Source of the DNA: Mastigamoeba balamuthi
Taxonomy: Eukaryota; Evosea; Mastigamoebida; Mastigamoebidae
Length of the DNA stretch: 64,000 nt
NCBI GenBank assembly: GCA_902651635.1
Contig: CACRSC010000042.1
Coordinates: 167,183 to 231,182, forward strand
Direction of reading: 5' to 3'
Part shown: positions 32,075 to 44,131 of the stretch, in pieces
Layout: the number at the start of each line of letters is the position of its first letter
How positions within the stretch are numbered: position 1 is the stretch's first letter
Notes under the pieces: generated by a model
The model's database searches: none
Told to the model about the DNA's origin: nothing
Seen by the model: only the letters and a program-made list of their open reading frames with translations
Position numbers and translations under genes: made by a program

Positions 32075-33245
32075 TCAGTGTGTGACATGAAACCCTGCAG
32101 CTGCAGGAGCAGGCACAGGAGCAGCTGCAGCAGCCCTAGTCTCAGCATCATACATGGTCTCATCCATCAGATCCATGGTGTTGAGAACAGTCTGAGAGCT
32201 GGTGCAGGTCATGCTGTGTCTGGGTCTCTTAGTTCTTGTCCTGCATGGGGACTCTGCATGGGCTGAGCTCATTCTGCCCCTTCTGTATATATTTTTAGTC
32301 ATCAAAATGAACAGAAAGGGGGAACTCATGACTCATTGGAGCACTGGTTCCCCCAGATGACCTGGATATGCTTGCAGATCCCCTTGTGAACTGTGGCGTT
32401 CTCTGCAAAGAATGTGATGAACTCAGAAGGCCAGACTGCCTGAATGATGTCACTGAAGTGCATCTGGATGTTTGACCTGTTGATTGTTAGTGTTTGAAAA
32501 CAATTATAAAGAAAAAATGCACTTTCACTCAGGGTGGTCCTTGAAAGACCTTTGTCCACTGCTCTCTGAGTCCACACTCTGCTGCAGCATATCCAACCTT
32601 TTTGTTTGAAACATAAATGTTAGAGTGTTTTTAAACAGAAAATGAAGAGAGAAGGGGCCTACTGGTTTATCAGTTCACAGAACGTGGCAGTGTAGAGTAT
32701 CTGCAGGCCCTTGATGCCTGCCCTGACTGACATCTCCAAACGTGCAGGGCAGGGCAGCCTGCTCTGAAGACGGCTTGAGGTTGAAGGGGGCCAGCAGCTC
32801 ACGTGCCCTTCCCATCTGTTCATGATGTGCTGCTGCTCCTCTGCCACTGCACGTTCCTTTGCTGCTGCTGCATCATCATGTGCCCTGGTGGGCACCCCCC
32901 TGTACTTCTTGCTGCTGATCTGCTGCTTCTCATTGCTGAAGAGATCAGGCTTGCTGGCTGATGCAGCACAAGCAGCCCTATGTTTAAGGGAAAAGTGTTA
33001 GAGGAAAAAAGAGTCTCAGAGTTCTACATACCTCCCGTCACAGACATTGCCTTGGGTTCAAGGACAGGTGGTGGCAGGATGATAGTGATGATAGGCCTGG
33101 TGCAGCCCTTGTTCATCTGTTTCTTGTTCTTCTTCTTCTTGCTCTCTGCTGCACAAGAGCTGGTGCTCTGGGCTTTCAGCTTGGGGCAGCTCGTTTTGTG
33201 AAGAAAAAAGTACACAAATGACATCATATGGATTACTGTTAGTGC
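32075..33245 (-). pseudogene. decayed copy of the repeated multi-exon element gene
   Basis: This is a paralogue of the minus-strand gene at 62736-64000, in the same order and orientation. Recognisable blocks: the last exon (to TGA at 32075; RTKRPRHSMTCTSSQ), the preceding exon (MHFSDIIQAVWPSEFITFF, about 32330-32475), and the PTRAHDDAAAAKERAVAEEQ exon (32659-32895), whose second half is frameshifted relative to the other copy. The Lys-rich exon ending LEPKAMSVTG lies near 33020-33170. The exon that should encode GNLPPESGPFSSAL is largely deleted near 32540, leaving a truncated trace. It is non-functional as read. Confidence 0.65.
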
Positions 33246-33259
33246 AGGAGAAATCATTG

Positions 33260-33660
33260 TTATAGTTCAGCTATAGTGTGTAGAGGGTCTGCTATGCACT
33301 GTAGCAGAAGTAGCAATGTAGTAGTGCATAGCAGAACACACCATAGACACACTATGCACTGCTACACAAATAGTGCCACTACAGTGCATAGCAGAGGGTC
33401 CACTACTCACTGTAGTGGAAATAGAAATGTAGCAGTGTGTAGTGAAATGTGCTATAGCACGTTCTGCTATGCGCTGCTATGCAAATAGTGTCACTACAGT
33501 GTGTAGCAGAGGGTCTGCTACTTACTGTAGCAGAAGTACTAATGTAGCAAGCAGTGCATAGCTAAACACACTATAGCACGTTCTGCTATGTGCTGCTACA
33601 CAAATAGTGCTGCAGTGTATAGCAGAGGGTCTGCTACTCACAGTAGCAGATGCACATCAC
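33260..33660. repeat. tandem array of TGCTATGCACTGCTA-type words
   Basis: The array is built of imperfect ~15-60 bp units such as GTAGCAGTGCATAGCAGA and CACTATGCACTGCTACAC, with nested higher-order repeats (three copies of AGAGGGTCTGCTACTCACTG-like stretches). Unit words are near-palindromic (TGCTA...TAGCA). The same words occur at 31.6-31.9, 34.8-35.1, 61.4-61.8 and 62.2-62.6 kb. Confidence 0.8.
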
Positions 33661-34412
33661 ACCACAATATTAGATTTCCATTGGAGGTTCACATCACCTC
33701 ACACAATTTCTTTTCACACGGGTTCATGAAGGACTCTGCACCTCCAGGTGCTGTACCTGCTGTTCATGCCACAGCAGCAGTAGCACCAGGACCTATGGAA
33801 TCCAGTCACCACTATCTCGTCACCCACGGTCCACTGCGCTTATCTTTATCATATTGCAGTCTCTTTACTGACACTGACGTATTCAGTACCGAGCTTCTTT
33901 CAAAGGAGGATGAGGAGCTGATTAGCTCCTCCACAACCTTCTCCTACAGGGCCGAAATGGCGGCCCTTCTGAGTGCTGGAGAGAGTTCAACAGAGGAATC
34001 CAGCAATGACCCCAAGCGAGTTCTTTTGATGTTCCTCCACTCATAATACCCACCAACAGGAAGGACAGAAACACAGACCTGTCAACCGAATCAGCCAGGT
34101 GGACCTCAGGTGGCAAGGGATGCAGCACAGTAAGTTAATTTGTTATGTGATTATCTAACATAATGATCAGGCCATGGGCCTGCTTTGCATGTGGCAAAGT
34201 ACTGTGCTGCATGTGTGAGTGTGGCGAGCCTATATCATTGCAGGCACAAGGCAGCTGTCCTCTGCCTGTCTTCTGCTGTTTTCCCACAACGACCCTTATC
34301 TCCTTCCAGCTGTGGTGCTTCCTCTTCATGGGCAGTCCTCGGCTGCTGCCTCTAATCCAGCATGCTCTTCATTGCTGCCTCGGCCACTATGGCAGCAAAC
34401 TGCCTGGACTGG
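33661..34412. other. element DNA with an unassigned open stretch
   Basis: A plus-strand open stretch from about 33720 to 34046 reads as a plausible exon (APPGAVPAVHATAAVAPG, then a Ser/Glu-rich region) with no family I recognise. Rest is AT-rich with no supported gene. Confidence 0.35.
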
Positions 34413-34720
34413 CTAATGTGGCTCCACTCTCTCTTTGCTGCTCTCATAATTGTTTATAATGTGATTTGAATTGAATAGTGTTTCTGCTGCTTTGCCCTGG
34501 CTCCAGGCAGCTGCCCTGTCTGCAATGAACAGAGCAGACCATCTATCTGATGTTGTGTTCCATTTCTCGGGGCGATGGTAACTGCTCATGTGCCCAGCCC
34601 TCTGCAGGCGATACTGTGACATATAGTACCTATCACATGCACTGCAGCAGTATGTCTTGTGCTCCCAGAAAACATCTCTCTGATGTTGATCTGTGCACAA
34701 TGCTCATCTGCTGCAGATTC
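34413..34720 (-). mobile_element. element fragment, inverted copy of 61.9-62.2 kb
   Basis: Read on the minus strand, this stretch encodes WEHKTYCCSACDRYYMSQYR and an H-containing continuation, possibly a small zinc-binding segment. The plus strand of about 61880-62160 is clearly similar, so the two are inverted copies. The adjoining tandem arrays (34.8-35.1 and 61.44-61.83 kb) are inverted in the same way. Coding integrity is unproven. Confidence 0.5.
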
Positions 34721-34799
34721 CTGAGAACCTGCTTCCCTCTGCATTGCTGCTCACCTGTCTGTCCAGCTAGCACAGCATGCAAATGATGTAAACTCAAAA

Positions 34800-35100
34800 A
34801 CTATCTGCCACTGAATCACATAGACATCCACTACATGCTGCTATGCAGCCTCTGCTACACACTGTTGCAACTCAGCCTTTCACTACACTGCAATACATGG
34901 ATCTGCTATGTGTAGCTACACCACTCCTCCACTACATGACACTACATTTGGGTCTGCTACATGCCACTACACAGTTCCTCTGCACTACATGTGGGTCCAC
35001 TATGTGCTGCTACACACATTCTCCACTACATGCCACTATGAACCTTCCACTACATTCCACTACGCATTTCTGCTTCAGCTACAGTGCGTAGCAGAGGTCT
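34800..35100. repeat. tandem array of CTACATGCCACTACA-type words
   Basis: Imperfect units such as CACTACATGCTGCTATGCAG and GGTCTGCTACATGCCACTAC repeat across the interval. It is the reverse-complement relative of the array at 61440-61830. Confidence 0.75.
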
Positions 35101-35589
35101 GTATAGATAGATTGTTCAGGAAGTAAGAAACCTATCCTTCTTACCCTCTTGGTAAGAGCCATGGACGAGTCTGTTGGATGGTGCAGGGTGGTCTTGTAGT
35201 GATCTTCTCATCCCAATTCTCACCTTAACATCACCATTACCAGATATCTGAACAGAGCTCTCTTTCCCTTTGCTCAGTCACACCCTCACAATAGCTATTG
35301 TGGTTTAATTATAAACCTCAAGCCGTGTGTGCCAGTAGCTATCACCCCTGAACCCCGGTGGACCAGCCTAGGCCGTGGTGCCTCATTAGGCCAGTCTCAG
35401 CCAATGTTCTAGGGGCCACAAACATTATTTCCATCGTTGGGAAACCCACGTCAGAAAAAAACCTATACACATGTGCTGGTCTCCATTTGAGCTACTCGTT
35501 TCTCAGATGTTCCTGTCTAGTTCTATGCCCCTTCTGAGCTCCAAGCATCGAGCCTGCATGAAGATCAGTGTTAGAGGCATTGTTAGAAC

Positions 35590-36190
35590 TTGTTAGCCCA
35601 CGTTTTTCGATTCAAACGAATTTCACATGTGCAGGTGCGTTTGAGCTACTCTCGTTTCTCTGAGGTTCCTACCAAGTTCTATGCCCTTCTAAGCAATGCC
35701 AACATCCTCGGGCAGCCTATCCCAGGCATGGTCATTTTCATTAGCCTGATGGATGTGAGTATGAAGTCGGTGGAGAAGTCCTTCAGTGCAATCCTGAAAC
35801 TGGGGTCGTCTCTTCTCTGCTGTTCTACTCGTGCAAATTGATGAAACTTGAGCACCAATACCTGATCATCGAAAAGGAGGCCATAGGAGTCATTGAGCTC
35901 ACACAGAAGGCCCGACCTTACATCTTCGGCCCACTGGTCATCGAACCTGACCACTCGAATTTGCAGTGGATGTACACCTCGCAGAACCACAGGGTGCAGC
36001 GTTGGTCTGTTGCATTGTCTGAATTCAAGCATTCAATCATCTCCAAACCAGGCGAGGAAAACCTCATCAGGGACTACTTTTCCCGATCAGTTCCTCTCAA
36101 CGACAGTGAAGAGAAGGTCAATTTGTTGGTTCAGGCCAGCACGGTCCTTGAGAACTGTGTGTGCTACACGCGTATACGCACGTTCGCGTA
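35590..36190 (+). mobile_element. Ty3/gypsy retrotransposon RNase H remnant
   Basis: The frame at 35838-36150 encodes the RNase H domain of a Ty3/gypsy polyprotein: EHQYLIIEKEAIGVIELTQK, YIFGPLVIEPDHSNLQW and QRWSVALSEFKHSII, then KPGEENLIRDYFSR. This matches the family pattern of E-Y-ekE, DH-sL-W, RW-L-ef and pG-N-aD-lSR. The 5' part is in another frame and no complete reverse transcriptase or LTR pair is visible, so it is a truncated relic. Confidence 0.85.
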
Positions 36191-36480
36191 AAATCTAAGG
36201 TATTTTGATATCCCTTTTTACCTATTGAAATGGCCCCACTTTCCGAACCCTCCCAAAAAGGTCAAATTTTCGTGCATGCACGTATACGTGCACGTGTGTA
36301 AAATCTGGTATTTTGACCTATGTCAAATGATGCTGCAAAACATTCAATCTTTAATTAATAAGCAAATAATTGATCAAAAACAACGTTTTACCATCCGGTA
36401 CTCTTAAAATCCCATCATGTATGATATACCAAAAAGTCCCATTTTACGCGGATGCGCGTATACGTGCGTGTGCGAAAAAA
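36160..36480. repeat. three CGTATACG-centred palindromic repeats
   Basis: The core CGTATACG with CG/TG-rich flanks occurs at about 36171, 36281 and 36457. The middle copy is a perfect 16-bp palindrome (TGCACGTATACGTGCA, 36277-36292). Each is followed by similar AT-rich text (AAAATCT-GGTATTTTGA). They could be element termini or protein-binding sites. Confidence 0.6.
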
Positions 36481-36546
36481 TGGGCTTTCGGGGTGGGGGG
36501 AAAAATGTAGCTAAGTTACAGTGCTATCCGCAAAGGAAAAACATAC

Positions 36547-36851
36547 CTTCAGTCTGAGCTGCCTGGATGGCCATCAGCTCTGCCCTCGCCAGCTTCGCTA
36601 CCTCTGCTGCTCCCTGTTCATGGAGTGAGTGGGGGATAATAAGGGCTATGCTTTACCTTGGTGCACTTGTGTGCCATCGCAATCTCGATGATGTCCTTCT
36701 GGTTCATCCCACCACGCACCCACTTCCACCGAGCCGCGTTCATCAGCCACGACACGAAGCGCCCCAGCAGTGTGATGTCCGGGTTCTTCTGCAGGAACTC
36801 CGGGTCTGCCAACGGGATGGCCAACCCTACGTACTCCGTGTTCGCACTCAT
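36547..36851 (-). CDS. two-exon orphan fragment in element island
   Basis: Exon 1 (36851-36657) encodes MSANTEYVGLAIPLADPEFL through GGMNQKDIIEIAMAHKCTK and ends at GTAAAG. Exon 2 (36613-36547) follows CATGAACAG with GAAEVAKLARAELMAIQAAQ and ends in G|GTATGT. The next exon is not evident downstream. I do not recognise the product. Trp/Arg-rich helices (WLMNAARWKWVRGG) suggest a DNA-associated element protein, which is inference. Confidence 0.4.
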
Positions 36852-37224
36852 CTTTGTTCTGTCTGTTTTGACTGTTATCTCCCTCGGTTTTGTCCACCCA
36901 AAATATCTACAACTGTCTTTTCTTCTTGTTTCCATTATTATCTCTGCTCCTGTGCTCCTTCAAAATATCTCCATCATATCTTCCTTACATTCTGCAGTCT
37001 TGCCAACAGCTTCATCAATGTTGCCCACACTTCTTCTCCTTATCTCCATTCTCCTCCTCTCCTCTGCTACCCTCTTCCCCTCCAGTCCCAGTGATGGGGT
37101 ATTCCTATTCCTCCCATTTCCAGCTAACTTCCTATATAGGGCCCTACCCATGGCTGGTCCACCTATGCTATGCCCCCCTCTGCCCTTCACTGGAATCCCT
37201 TGTCTGCCTCTGGCCCCAGAGCAA

Positions 37225-37596
37225 TGCCCTTCCTCATTGGCACTCCTCGTGACTACTTCGACCTCCTCCTCTCCCCTGCCTTCATCCAGCACCTCTGCAA
37301 CGTACTCTCTTCCCTTCTTCCCTTTCCTTTCATTTCTTCTCTCATTATTCCCCTAGGAAACAAACTACTTTACCTCTGCGGTTTATCCCTGTCGGATTTC
37401 ATCCCGCAATAGGGCTAAGTTCCTGGCCTGCTGGTTTCCTGTCACTCTNGAAGAGGGATTCATCAACCCAGATGCGTTCTTCGATGGCCTGAACAACGTT
37501 ATGGCTGATCCAAAGGACTGCATCACAGATTGTGCTGAGTGCAGTGATGACGATGATGCCCTCTCCTCCGATGAATCTGACCCTGAGTGTGACTAA
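37225..37596 (+). pseudogene. piggyBac-like transposase N-terminal fragment
   Basis: Two blocks join at AAC|GTACTC ... CCCTAG|GAA to read TPRDYFDLLLSPAFIQHLCN then ETNYFTSAVYPC. This resembles the piggyBac/PGBD start of the DDE_Tnp_1_7 domain (yF-lf-...-l-eTN-Y). The reading continues to an acidic tail (ECSDDDDALSSDESD) and TAA at 37594, far too short for a transposase. An N at 37449 lies inside. The catalytic DDD region is absent. Confidence 0.35.
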
Positions 37597-39100
37597 AGCA
37601 ATGGAACCAGTTGGTTATTACAATTGAAAGCCACTGCGTCTGCTTTGAATGTCTTCTTGATTACCATTGACCACAAAACGACAGAAACTCTTCATGCTGA
37701 CTCATAGGCCGGCATATATGCCAGCATATACACTGTACCGCCGGCATAGTCGATGGCCGAGCTGTGCCGCCAGCACATAGCCCGGCACATATGCTGGCAC
37801 ATATCGCCTTTGTCACTAATCACTTGATTTGAAAAATTTCTGTGAAATCGTGCTTCAAATGCGTACAAGAGCTTCTGATATTAAGGGCATGTGCTATTCA
37901 TCAATTGTTACGATTTTGACCCTTTTGATGGGAATTCCTGCCCATCAAGAGCCACTGGGCAAAGGCACCACAGTGCTAATTAGGAAATTAACCCCCCCAT
38001 TTCCTACACTCCAAACCCCCAAACACATGCCCACGAACACCCCCCAGGGCTGGGCATGCCCAAGGCCCACAGAGTGACAACCCGCAGTGCCCCGAATACC
38101 CATTCAAACCAGTTCTACAAAGATACCCGGCAAACCCCCAAAGCAGAGGCCCCAGGGAGCCCCCTAGCCCCCTGACAGTATTGACTGCACTACAGACCCC
38201 ACCTAGGCAGCTGCCATGCACTTTCACACAGACGTGCCAGCACACCCAACAGCACAAGGAACTGGGTTTCTGGCATTCTCTCATGAAGAGGAACCATGCA
38301 ATACACCTCTGGGTTTGGGAAAAGGAAGGAGTGCTAACAGGGAATGCCTGTGTACTTCAGGCACTTCCAACTATTATAGCTATTTCAGCCAACCAACACT
38401 TGGCAGCGATTCCGGAATTGCTTTACTGTAACAGCTAATACACAATCAGTGTGTGTAGCACCCCTGTGGCAGATAGACACCGTGCCCTCTGAACCCGATC
38501 CAACCCAAGTCAGATTCCCCTTATCTGCCTGAACCTGCTGCACACAGTTTGCATGGATTGTGATCATGCAACCTGTGGTCCCATATGACCCTACAACATG
38601 TCATTCATGTCTAAAAACCTATGCAGATGTGGAGCCACTGCTGCCTTCAGGGCCATCCGAAATGCTGGTGACTGTGATACCAGTGCCTTACCACCATTCA
38701 TAGTCTTCTCACAGTATACCAGCCAGTTACGCACCTTATTAACAGACTTGAAGTTGACAGAGGCATCCATGCAGTCCTCCAGGAAATGGTCCAGTAGCTC
38801 GAGAGACAGAGACTCTGCACTTTTACCATACCACCACATGAAGAAGTGTCTGCCTGCTTCATAAGCCCTTCTGGTATTCCGTACCAGAGAGCATCATCAC
38901 AGATCTGCTACTGACCAATGTGTTCCCCCTGGATATGGATAGTGCTTTGCTACTCTTCCAGTGTCCTCTGCCCTCTCTAGGAGAAGGATACTATTTCCAT
39001 CTGTAAGATGAAAGCACTAATTCCAGAAGCTCAAAGAGGAGAAGAGAAACTCTTCCTCTTCATACACCCGAACAATGTCTTATTTATCAGTGGGCCACTC
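37597..39100. other. element-island DNA without a supported gene
   Basis: Bases 37705-37805 are a run of near-palindromic units (GGCATATATGCC, GCACATATGCTGGCACATAT). An 82-codon minus-strand open stretch at 38591-38839 (LELLDHFLEDCMDASVNF) looks protein-like but has no family I know. Rest is unremarkable. Confidence 0.4.
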
Positions 39101-39102
39101 GA

Positions 39103-39830
39103 TCACTCAAAGATATTCCAGTGGCCACTTTTCATACCCGAGTAGGGCTGATAAAAGAACGGGCCTCCCGCTGCCTTGAGCTGTAGGGTCCATGGGCTGC
39201 GAGCCACAGAACCTCTGTACACATTCCAGTCCAGTAGCAGGATAACAGCTCCATTGCCTCTCAGTAAGGGCACGCAACACCTTCGGAGGCAGGGTCCATG
39301 GTGGATTACACCAGGATACCTCTTCACTGAGATCAGATGCAAAGAAATTGACCTGCCATGCTTCTGGCTGTAGGGTGTATACCACAAACTTCGGAAGGCA
39401 TGTGGCTGTTCAAGATGCAAATGCATCCACTGTCATGGATGGCCTTCCCTGCCATTTCCTCTCTCTCTCTCTCTCAATGATGGGAAATGTGTGGCAGAAG
39501 GCACCACTCTCGTTCCAATTTAGTACGAGTGAGGCCACCAGTGAATGCATTTTTGCCTCAGATAGGATCCAAAAGACCCCCAGGAGGTGAGCCTCGTTTT
39601 CCAACAGCCAGCAGGTCAGCTTCCATGCTATGTCTGCCAGCTCTGGAACACGTCCTCCCCCCATTCTCAGATATGCCACTGCGACCATCAAAGTGCATAA
39701 TGAAAGAGGTGTGCTGAAGGTCACCCTCAAAATGCAGTACTGCCTGAACCTGACGCTCTGCCTCCTTGGCTGCAATGACCCGCTCATCTGAGCAGTCCCA
39801 GGCTCCTTGACCTCCAGGGGTGCCATTCTT
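39103..39830 (-). mobile_element. retroelement remnant, RNase H/YR-element type
   Basis: Minus-strand frames contain PSMTVDAFAS followed, after a frame change, by EAWQVNFFASDLSEEV, NPPWTLPPKVLRAL and later FISPTRV-like text. This order (vDAFaS, then W-NPPf-L-rvl) resembles the RNase H-related block of DIRS/tyrosine-recombinase retrotransposons. Several frameshifts and a CT microsatellite (39461-39476) interrupt it. The assignment is tentative. Confidence 0.4.
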
Positions 39831-39899
39831 CCTCAGTGAAGACAGGTGTTCCTGCTAGTGCCAGTGCCTCACCCCACTGAGAGGGTGTCGAGTCGGAAA

Positions 39900-41840
39900 G
39901 GAGTATAAGCTAGCAGACACATGGACCCAGCCTACTAAAGAACACGTTATCAGATGCGAGCCACTCGCCAATGGATGGGCAGTCACCTTCACGGACTGGC
40001 AGGTTGTCACCCCACAGATGCACCAAACCAACAACAGTGGCTTTTCAGAAGTGAAGTTCAACAGAACAAACGGATTCTCATTTCATATTTTTCTTACTGA
40101 AGTTCATTTCAGGGAATAAGAACATCATTCCCAACATCCGAGGCAATTCTCGGGAATAGGTACTGGTTGATACTATTCCCAGGGGAAATGGACAGCGAGT
40201 TCATCCACGATTCTGTCTGGCACAATTCAGCACACCCGGGCTTTCAGAGAGGCAAATGTGACGACCATGGGTTGAGAGATGCAATACGATATTTCGTAAG
40301 GTATTAGGGGTAAGAATCACGAAAGGTTGAAGTTATCCCTTAATCACTGTCAAAATGTGAATGCTTGTGAACAAAGAAGGTATGCAATACCGTGCAAGGA
40401 GATGCAACATAGGGCATAATTGTGGCTCTGAACAGGGTTGTGAAACCCTATTACATGCTGCAGAGTGGTACTGTAGGAGTTCTTCTTGTTGAACCATTTC
40501 ATCTGAGCAACAACAATGATATCTATCTGTTGCACTGAACAGTCCAGACGTCTATGCCTCGCAGTGCTGCCTACACTAATTGGTGCTTTGCACTTCACAG
40601 TCCACGGCCCAATTTTTATATTGTACTTTCACATTAGGCCATCATGAACATGTTCTTGTAGCTGGCAACACAATTGTTAAGACTCGAGTGCAGGCTGGAC
40701 AACAGATGTGCTACAGTATGCGCGATATATTTTGAGAACAATGCCTGCGATAAAAATCCATTCTGTCTCTCATTCACATTGGATTCTGATAATGGCCTTC
40801 TGCCACGGATCCTCAAAAGCACGAATTTGAGGACTTTCAGATCAGATAAAGTAAAGATCTAAGTGAATAGAAAAAATAATCACACTCTCAGTTCATATAA
40901 GTGCTCTGTTTGCATAACTGAAGAGGAAAGCACCCTAACAACATGTACTTTAGGTGATTTTTCTGAGATGAATCAGCCCTTCTCCTTTACGATTACAGGA
41001 CACAGAGCGGCCGTGATAGCCTGAAAAGTCACTGACGAAAGGGTGCATGCAGTTTATGAATCACACAGGATTCACTATGCTCCCTTGAGATGGTGACAGT
41101 AGTGACAACCGCGATGCTGCTGTCATCATCTCGAGGGAACTAGTGCCTGCCGTCAAAGAATGACCTGCAAGGTCGTGCAGGGTCCTCGCAGTCGCCATCG
41201 ATGAAGCCATCATGACTTATCATGCGTCCGCTGGAGCCGCTGGCAGTGCTGTGCCTGTTGATTTGTTTTCGTGACATGCCTTTTTTACTTTTCGCGTGCA
41301 GATGCACCTTGAGGTCCGGACGTGCACCAGTGTAGAGCATCGCCGGGAAGCGTGGTGCGGTACTATTGGGCATCGCTCCAGTGTGCTGGACGCCCAGGCG
41401 TGAGCAGGATCCGGGCCCTTTTGGAAGAACGGCTGAAGGCCATCTGTCGGTCGCCACGGCCGAGAGCGCGCCATTAGCGATAAGTTCTTCATTCAGAGAC
41501 GTGGAATGCCAACGTCGCGGTGAAGGCCCAACATGCTCGTTCGCGGGGCAGGGTGAACTTTGATTACTATACCGTGAAACGACTGCGCTTTCGGTTACCG
41601 AGAGCTTTTTCAGGCAGAAGGTGTTCTCTGCCTCTTCGCTCGCTCCCACCAAGCCTTAAAAAATCGAAATTACACAGACCTCCATCCAAAGTCGGATACC
41701 CAACGACTCGCAAAAAAGAGTTTCTTTGCACTTCGCGATAGCAAAAACAATTGAGAGATTGAAATACGTGTCTCCCCGACTGCGGCGGAGACGACAGAGA
41801 AGAGCCTTCTCAGTGTGCCTTTTCCTCTCTGCCAGGCTCA
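39900..41840. other. AT-rich DNA, no gene seen
   Basis: Frequent stops occur in all frames. GC rises from about 41200 toward the MFS transporter gene, and 41650-41840 is probably its promoter and leader. No RNA gene or repeat array is evident. Confidence 0.5.
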
Positions 41841-43692
41841 GTGCATATTTCTCTCGCGATGAACTCCCACACATCCGCCATGACACGCATCAGTTCTGTA
41901 GTCGAGGTGTGCACCAACCCGGCAAACCCCGTCAAGTCCCCGGGGCCCGCTGAAACGTCGCCCAAGTTGAGCAGCAAGGATGACACCAGCACCAAGAGGA
42001 AGAAGGAGCCGCTCACAGCGCGGATCAAGGCCCTCTGCGTGCTGGTGATGATCCTGCCGCTGCTGGTGCTCTTCATCGAGATCTCGCTGGTGCCGGCGCT
42101 TCCCGACATTCAGAAGCAGTTCGGGTCGCAGGGCACGTGGACTCCGTGGATCCTGAGTGCGTACAACATCGTGGGTGCCGTGTGGGTTAGCGTCAGCTCG
42201 AGCCTCGCGGACCTCTACGGCGCCAAGGGTGTCACGAGCATCAGTATCGCGCTCTGCATCGTCGGGCAGATCATCCTCGTTTGCGGCGGCAGCGTCAGCA
42301 TCTTCGTCGCTATCGCCGCCAGGCTCGTGCAGGGCTTCGGCATGGCGTGTACTTGCATGTGCATGAGTATCGTCAACAAGGTGCCGCGCCCTCACACCTG
42401 CACCCCCACCACACCCATTTTCAACTGTTCCTGCTTCGCCCTCTCAGTTTTGTCGTGCAACTCTCATTTTCTTCTTGACATTTTTTCAGAAAATTCCCTT
42501 GAGGATAAGACCGATGATGATGGCTCTGACGTCGAGCATGATCAGCGTGGGCATGAGCGCGGGGCTTGTGGGCGGGGCGGCCCTGATCGAGCACATGAAG
42601 TGGTACCATCTGGGCTTCATCAGCTTCCCCATCTGCGCAGTCGTCTTCGTCGCGTTCCTCCTCTGCCTGCCCACCAACTCGACCTTCAGCCTGCGCTCCA
42701 TTTGCTCTAGGGAGTCCGCTGAGCCCGAGCCCGAAGGCGTCGAGCTTGAGGACCCCGCGTTGCCCACAGCGGGACGCCCAAAGGCGCGGCTCCGTGACCT
42801 CGATTTCCTGGGAATCGCTGCGTTGGCCGCCGGAGTCGTCGCGCTGCTCGTAGGACTCACACTGTCCGAGGACAGGGGCTGGTCTGACGCCGTTACGATC
42901 GCGCTGACCGTGGTGGGTGTCGCTGTGCTGGTGCTGTTTGTTGCGTGGGAGTTCTGGTGCCACCACCCCCTCATTCCCGTGCGCTTCCTGCTGGGCCGCA
43001 CGCAGCTGGTGTTATGCAGCATCTCGTTCACGAGTGGCATCGTCACCTTCTCGCTTTTCCAGACGCTGCCCTATCTCTACACATCACCGGCCATGTCGTA
43101 CAGGATTACGCGGATGTTGGAGGTCGGAGCCCTGATGCTGCCCTTCGGCGTGCTCGCACTGGTGGCCGCTTTTATCGCGCAGTTCATGCGCAACATAGTG
43201 GGCAGCACGTTCACGATCCTTGTGGCCAACGTAACCACACTCCTCGGCGTCGGGCTGTACATATGGTTCAAGGAGACCAAATTGCAGTCCGTGCTGCTCA
43301 ATTGCACGGCGGGCATGGGCTTCGGGATGTCCATGGTTGCCATCAACGAGGTCATCTCTGTCACAACTCCTCCGTCGCAGTTCGGGGCCGTGGCGGGAGC
43401 CAACCTTCTGCTGAGGTTTGTCGGGGGATCGCTGGGTCCAGTGTTCGTGACGCTCATCATGCGGAGGACCTGCGAGAAGACGCCAGAGGGCATCGTGGAG
43501 TACAGGAAGCAAGGGTTCACAGAGGGCTTTATCTTCTTGGCTGCCGTCTTCGCGCTCTGCACGGTGGCGTCATTCGCACTGCCGAACCTGTGGCTGGGAT
43601 TCAGCAAGAAGGGACGTGCAAAGCTCGTTAGGATAAACAACAGCCGGGAGGCTCACCCAGACAGCGACAGCGAGAATCCGAATTCGATCTGA
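41841..43692 (+). CDS. MFS multidrug-type transporter (DHA2/EmrB-like)
   Basis: It is a plasma- or vacuolar-membrane antiporter of the major facilitator superfamily, DHA2 (14-helix) style; substrate unknown. Two exons (41841-42380 and 42490-43692) join in phase at AACAAG|GTGCCG and TTTTTTCAG|A, giving 580 aa. Helices 1-2 (ALCVLVMILPLLVLFIEISL) carry the DHA2 pattern VPALPDIQKQFG and WILSAYNIVGAVW, followed by a motif-A variant (ADLYGAKG). ARLVQGFGMA is the motif-B region. A charged loop (SAEPEPEGVELED) sits mid-protein, and the tail is hydrophilic (DSDSENPNSI). A second ATG at 41859 is an alternative start. Confidence 0.85.
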
Positions 43693-44131
43693 TCATGGTA
43701 GGAGAATGGAACACCAACCCTGCAGGTTCACAGTTCCTGTCGGGAATCCAGCAGGCCAAATGCTACAACGGCAAGATAGCTCAAAAGAGGTGATTTTGAG
43801 GCGAGGGTTGCTGTCATGATCACAGGATAATAAAGCCTTGTCGTTTGAGGTGGTTGAAGCTTGTGGGAAAGGTATGGTAATGGTTGGTGTCCAGTTGTGT
43901 ACAAACGGCTGTGTGCTAGGACAACCCAAGAAGCGTCTGAAATGAAACGAGAACTCTCTGATTTCACACATCTTACAAGGGTGGCATGTATTGTGTCAAG
44001 CCATCACCACTCCGTGAGTCAGAGCGTGCGATTGCCGCTTCATGCAATTCTCAGAGATATATTGGACAATCTCGGCCATTCCATCTTTGCTTCAATTTTC
44101 AGCGCCAAATATAGACACCAGGATTCGCGCC
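43693..44131. other. intergenic, 3'UTR and promoter
   Basis: The start of the stretch is probably the transporter 3'UTR; the end contains AAATATAGACACC (44107) just before the next ATG. No gene is supported. Confidence 0.35.

Noticed and set aside
33260-33660. Possible CRISPR-like array
   Set aside because: Eukaryotic context, units degenerate and contiguous with no unique spacers of regular length; it is a minisatellite.
39461-39476. CT microsatellite as a functional signal
   Set aside because: Short simple repeat inside a decayed element; nothing links it to a function.
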